From Nymphaea colorata (taxonomy: Eukaryota > Streptophyta > Magnoliopsida > Nymphaeales > Nymphaeaceae): a stretch of 64,000 nucleotides of DNA. This document shows, in pieces, positions 59,801-64,000 of this stretch. Position 1 is the first letter of the stretch; each line of letters starts with the position of its first letter. The notes under the pieces are model-generated. The model saw only the letters and a list, made by a program, of their open reading frames with translations, ran no database searches and had not been told where the DNA came from. The stretch lies in NCBI RefSeq assembly GCF_008831285.2, contig NC_045138.2, positions 31,591,934 through 31,655,933 on the forward strand, in the 5' to 3' direction. A program made the position numbers and the translations under genes.

Positions 59801-62800
59801 TGATATAATCACAATTTACTGTGGTAGTATCACAACTTTCTGCTAGTTTTTTAAAAAGTTCATTTTGTATATTTGAGGTAACATTTTCTATTATTGTTGT
59901 TTCTTGTTTTCATATTAACTTTTAAATAGTTATTTTTGTGGTTTTTTTTTTATTTCATAATTTTTCTACTACAGTCATACTTTTTTAGTTTTGAATGTTT
60001 AAAATTTTCAAGAATTTTAGGAGAAAGACAATTTTTTTAGGAAAATTCCCATGAAATACCCTGCCAACAAATTGTAAAAGCATTATTAGTAACCTATGTC
60101 ACATGGGTGCGGGTATGATACGGGTACGGCGATACGGGTACGGACACGGCAATTTTGAAAATTTTGGATATGCGGATACGGCAAATTTTATATTCTCAAA
60201 AATAATAAAATGAAAAAAAAAACATTAAATTAATAGCTCACTTTTATAATAAAGTTTGTTTTACCACAAAAGTGCTGAGTATTTGAAAGGATTGTTCATG
60301 GACATAATTGGATGCATCACAAAAAAATGATAAAATGAAAAAAAAAAAATATAATAGTTTATTTTTTGGTGTATCCCACCCGTATCCCGTACCTGGATAC
60401 GCATGTCCGCGTATCGGATATGGATATGTGGGCTAAACCCACGTATCCGTGTGACAGAGTTAGTAACTATTTTCTAGGGAAACAACCCCTACTGATTTCT
60501 TATCTTAGATGGTTTTATGGACCAAAGGGATAGAATTCATGTATGACAGTCCACATGCAGGAAAATTACCTTCAGTCTCCAATGGTTATTTTTTCTCGGG
60601 AACAAACTATGTAGGAGGTCAAATTTTTTTGGGTTCCAACATGGGGCAATGTGTTCAGGCCCAGAAATGACGAAAATGCCCTTCATATGTGAAAATGAAA
60701 CCTGTCTGCTGTAAGGGAGGAATTGGAAAAAAAAACGTGAATGATGACAATAGAATTGTTCAAAAAAGCCAAAGGCTCTCCCCCTAAAATGTAGAAGGGG
60801 CTCCATAGTAGGCACCAAACGTGCACCACCCTCTAAACAACCTAGGGTAGGTGCAACACTAGGGTTATTTTAAAGTTTGAAACAGCTTGAGAAGAACTCA
60901 ATTTCTTATTCTTATGGTGAAATTTCACCTTTTGAAAATTTAGTGGACGTTTTTCTAAATTTTTTCCACTGTCATATTTAATATTTTATTCAGGTTCTTT
61001 GCAAGGGAAAACAATGTGTATGCAACTGTGTCTGTTGAGAGAACCTCATGATTTTTCAGCCCCACAACCATTAACAGCCAACCCAACAAGTGACTCTGTA
61101 ATGAAGGATGAGGGAGTGAGTGAGTAAACAACCACGTAAAATGGTATTCCAGCCCTAGTGCTTTCTTACAAGTCATTTTTGTACAGCTGCCGTGTTCAAG
61201 ATAGCTGGTAATTTTGACAAACTATCTTTTTAATTTCATGGTTTGCCAGTTTCATGGTCTTAAGCAGGTGTCTATATTAGTCGCTTGTGCAGCTGTAGCA
61301 CTTTGATACCAGGAAATTGTTTTGAGAAGCAGAAAGGAGACAGGAAGTAGAAACAAGAAATGAAGCACGTGGAAGTTTTTAGGAAGTGAGAAGAGAGAAA
61401 TGAATATCAAACATGTGGGAATTGAAGCAGAAATGAATCAGAAGTGAAAAAGGTTAGCTTCCTTAGTGTTGCTATGGAAGGTCAGGCCAAAAGCTAGGAA
61501 GCATGTTGGAAACAACAAAAAAACAGAAGAAAAAAGGAAATAAAATAGATTATACTGCTACAGAGGAGAGTGTCAAATAAGGTTTCTTCAGAGACATAAG
61601 CAATGAAGAAGCATGTTTTGTCTATCCCTTGCAAAATTAGCATATTTGGACGTACTTTGAGATCAAGCTTTGTGCTTCCGAAGCATAGTTTCTGGCAACA
61701 CACTCCCTTCCACTACGGCACTTAATATACATGATTCAAAAAGACACTGTTGGTTCAAAATACTCTATCGATCTGTAGCATGTGCTTGTTATTTTGAAAA
61801 AACACTGGGTAGTAGCTTTAGATCATGCACAACTTCCTTCCTCCTAATCAAATCAGTTTTCATTTCGTCATACGAAAGAGCTGCCTTTTCCTGGAGCCCA
61901 TGGCCAGGGAAGACCATGATAGGGGAACAACAGTGCCTGGGGAAGACAGACTTGGTCTAGCACTTGAAACATTTTCATGTTGTGAAGCACAAGCGTTTTA
62001 AACTCTCGATGTTCCTAGATGAATTTTAACCTCTCCAGTTGTAAATCGTAAGTGGTATGTTGCTTTCCATTTGAACTTTTATAGTTCAGTGGACCAAGGG
62101 AAAATATAGATGAGAGCTCTGGTCAAATTTCCCTGCACCATCTGTTAAAAAAATTTTCAAACTGATTTTAACTTGTTGCAAGCTCAATTTTAACTGAAGT
62201 TTGATGAAAATGCAGGCTTATTTTTCCCTTTTCTTTTGGTCATATTAGTGTGACTAATTTTAAACTGGATGAACCATTAGATGCTTGTGAGGCTGGGATT
62301 ATGCCAAATATGTTACTTCTGGGAGATTTATTATCTGTCAATCGTTTTTCTTGCAGTTGCAGACTGGGCTAAAGAAGCACTTGCTGGATTGAGCAAAGGT
62401 GCTCCTTTTTCTCTTTGCTTGACAGAGAGATACTTTTCCAAGGTGGCATCTGCAAAAGGGATCGCCGGACATCATCTTTCTACAGTGAGTTGAAACTGGG
62501 TTGATCATTTTCACTCTCTTATGCCACATTATTCAGTCTACGTGAACCCTGAAGATCAGATTGTTATTCTGAACTTTTTCCTTTCTTTCATCCGTTGGTA
62601 ATTATTTTCTTAGTTAACGGGTGTTATGAAGACTGAATATCGGATCGCTCTGAGGAGTGCTGTGAGGGATGATTTTACTGAAGGTGTTCGAGCAGTCCTT
62701 GTGGACAAAGACCAGGTTCTGCATTCCATTATATTCTGAGTTATGAGCATGTAACTGTTGTATGATTGCATGAATGTTGATCGGTTGCAGAACCTGCTTT

Positions 62801-63471
62801 TTTCTTTAAGAACTTTCAAGCGCATCTTTTGAACTATATTTTCCATTCTGCAGTTGCAGTCACATCCCAACATTTTGGTCAGCAAGCAAAATTCTTTAGT
62901 AGCTCTCTTTTCTGGATGGTCTCTTGCTAGAGAGCTATGCTATCTGCCTATCCATAATAATTATGGTTTTCTGTAATTACCAGTTCCTCTTAAGACACTC
63001 CATATCCTCCCTGAACTTTCTTTGTCATTGTCTGACCTTTCCCACTTTGCGTAGGTTGCTTGTTTTGATGATCTAGGAGCAACATTCATGTCCTGTTCTC
63101 ACTGTTCTGTGATCTGCCTCCAGATGTGTTGTTTCATTAGCTTGTATGGAGGGAAAGCCTGATAATTTCATGTTTATAGCTAATTTCATGCTTGTTGCAA
63201 AATTCAATTTGGTCGCATTGTATCCAAGCGTGATTCTAATGAAGCTTCTACATCAGCATTAGATGGAGTTTTTTTATTACGTTTTTCATGCTTTGAACGT
63301 TTGCCCTGTTGCAAAGGCCATGAACTATTTTCCTGAGACTAACCTCGTGATTTGAATTTGATGATATCACAGAACCCAAAATGGAAACCTTCTGCATTGG
63401 ATGATGTTGACATCAGCGAAGTGGATTTTCTTTTTGAGCCATTATCTGGCATTAACGAATTAGATGTATGA
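49514..63471 (+). CDS. 3-hydroxyisobutyryl-CoA hydrolase-like protein, mitochondrial
   Basis: Ten exons: 49514-49772, 50854-50955, 51145-51209, 52936-53070, 53190-53286, 58205-58334, 58429-58607, 62357-62484, 62614-62715 and 63373-63471. All have GT-AG borders and the frame is continuous; 431 residues. Residues 1-53 are rich in Arg, Pro and Ser with one acidic residue, a plausible mitochondrial presequence. The mature part starts near [10 protein letters not shown]. The crotonase fold is shown by [27 protein letters not shown] (oxyanion region), [16 protein letters not shown] and the HIBCH signature [13 protein letters not shown] (Glu195, Asp203). The C-terminal half has [21 protein letters not shown] and [16 protein letters not shown]. 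The protein is very like Arabidopsis At4g13360, HIBCH-like protein 3. HIBCH enzymes release 3-hydroxyisobutyrate from its CoA ester in valine breakdown, though the substrate of this subgroup is less certain. Introns 5 (4.9 kb) and 7 (3.7 kb) are swollen by transposons. Confidence 0.93.
53721..54208. repeat. 488-bp polypyrimidine (CCTTCCTCC)n tract
   Basis: Almost every base is C or T. Subregions repeat CCTTCCCCGTTCCTCC (about 53925-54020) and CTTTCTCCTTCC. Long open frames on both strands here are products of this simple sequence. Such mirror-like purine/pyrimidine tracts can form triplex DNA, and in the sense orientation resemble an extended splicing pyrimidine tract. Confidence 0.9.
54228..54270. 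repeat. Perfect 16-bp-arm hairpin
   Basis: CCGGAAATATTATTCC at 54228-54243 and its exact reverse complement at 54255-54270 enclose an 11-base loop. Confidence 0.95.
55555..55632. repeat. TA/TG compound microsatellite in intron 5
   Basis: An ACATACGTACATACATATATAC-like run passes into TA and then TG dinucleotides. Confidence 0.85.
56752..57370. mobile_element. hAT-like MITE with 8-bp TSD (copy 3), intron 5
   Basis: The ends are CTATGTCACATAGGTACGG and (reverse complement) CTATGTCACACAGGTACTC. Flanking CTGTTGGG (56744-56751) and CTGCTGGG (57371-57378) match at 7 of 8. Length is 619 bp. Subterminal GGGTACGGATACCGG and CGTACCCGTACCCATACC words are shared with copy 4, and an AC/TA microsatellite lies inside (about 56835-56876). 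It is non-coding. Confidence 0.92.
57700..57748. repeat. 24-bp tandem duplication in intron 5
   Basis: TAGTTAATAACTGAGGTATT followed by CTTT occurs twice head to tail. Confidence 0.9.
60094..60459. mobile_element. hAT-like MITE with perfect 8-bp TSD (copy 4), intron 7
   Basis: The ends are CTATGTCACATGGGTGCGG and (reverse complement) CTCTGTCACACGGATACG. Identical flanking 8-mers TTAGTAAC lie at 60086-60093 and 60460-60467. Length is 366 bp, with GATACGGGTACGG subterminal words and an A-rich centre. It is non-coding. Confidence 0.94.
60468..62356. other. Remainder of intron 7 of the HIBCH-like gene
   Basis: No gene recognised. A purine-rich stretch lies at about 61310-61470. Short open frames such as 61494-61703 (minus) and 61670-61960 (plus) lack family motifs. 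Confidence 0.5.
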
Positions 63472-64000
63472 TCTTTATTGTTTCATGTAATAATTGTTAA
63501 TAAGCTTGCGGACGGCTTGGACATATAGTACAATAATATTCATGTAAAAGGTTACTGTTGTAAACTGGTAATAATTGGCTTACGGATAGCAACGTTCTTC
63601 TGTCGGTTCGTATTACAATTGTTACTTGACTTTATGAATGGGAATGCATTTTTTTCCAATTTATTTTTCACGTCAAATGGGAATCTAGACATTTTCTTGT
63701 GCATTTTTTTGCCCACAGAAGGTTTGTGTTGCAATCTCCTTGTTCACATTGCCATGTATATTGGTATTCTTATTTGATTTATGACTATTTACGGATGATC
63801 TTTGACACTCAGTTGGGTCTGCTGACTTGATTTTGTGCGTATATGTCCTGTTTCAGAAACTTTCGGAGTTTTGATTAGTATTCTTGTTTGGCATCGAGTC
63901 GTGAATGTCGATAAGTGGAGAAAGTGTTCCAAACAGGAAAAAGGTCAGTCGGTGGACCAACACATGGACTAGAAGGGTGCGCAATTCTGTCTAGTTTTAT
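63472..64000 (+). other. 3' UTR / flank of the HIBCH-like gene
   Basis: T-rich sequence downstream of the TGA at 63469-63471. A plausible 3' UTR covers the first few hundred bases and no further gene is visible before the window ends. Confidence 0.5.

Noticed and set aside
60094-60459. Alternative exon of the HIBCH-like gene
   Set aside because: The segment is an insertion with perfect 8-bp target duplications and no coding frame matching the enzyme.
1-64000. CRISPR arrays, bacterial operons or rRNA genes
   Set aside because: The window shows eukaryotic introns and plant families; no regular spacer-repeat array or rRNA sequence was seen.

Overview
The window is nuclear DNA from a flowering plant. 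It is AT-rich, has GT-AG introns up to about 5 kb, and carries small non-autonomous transposons, microsatellites, and proteins belonging to plant-specific families. Species, and even monocot versus dicot versus early-diverging angiosperm, cannot be settled from what is visible. I see four intact genes, one broken gene copy, and a repeat-rich background. All exon coordinates were set by reading splice sites and reading-frame continuity by eye.

Region 1-29 kb is gene-poor. It holds one two-exon D14/KAI2-family alpha/beta hydrolase (9478-10775, +) and, about 10.4 kb downstream, a degenerate copy of its second exon (20761-21193). The rest is transposon debris. It includes a ~470-bp-arm inverted repeat (2753-3806), two miniature LTR retrotransposons of one family on opposite strands (4369-4734 and 14026-14496), two members of a hAT-like MITE family with 8-bp target duplications (13456-13725, 26203-26572), other CAGGGGCGGA-ended hAT-like fragments, SINE-like pieces and TA/CT/TG microsatellites.

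Region 29-45 kb holds two convergent housekeeping-type genes. The first is a Golgi-type GT4 glycosyltransferase (CDS 30550-34293, +) with a spliced 5' leader. The second is a 1,950-residue Enhancer-of-polycomb-like protein (37971-44430, -), related to the EPCR subunits of the Arabidopsis PEAT chromatin complex. Its 5' leader/promoter carries a triple telobox next to GAGA repeats. A GC-richer stretch of unknown origin lies between the two genes.

Region 45-64 kb is an intergenic block followed by a ten-exon gene for a mitochondrial 3-hydroxyisobutyryl-CoA hydrolase-like protein (49514-63471, +). Its large introns hold two more hAT-like MITEs with target duplications (56752-57370, 60094-60459) and a TIR-bounded element carrying a ~490-bp pure pyrimidine tract.

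The genes do not form a pathway and each appears independently transcribed. The observations most worth following up are the long inverted repeat, the telobox/GAGA pair on a chromatin gene whose complex contains telobox-binding proteins, the loop deletion in the D14-like hydrolase, and the small transposon families with clear insertion signatures.
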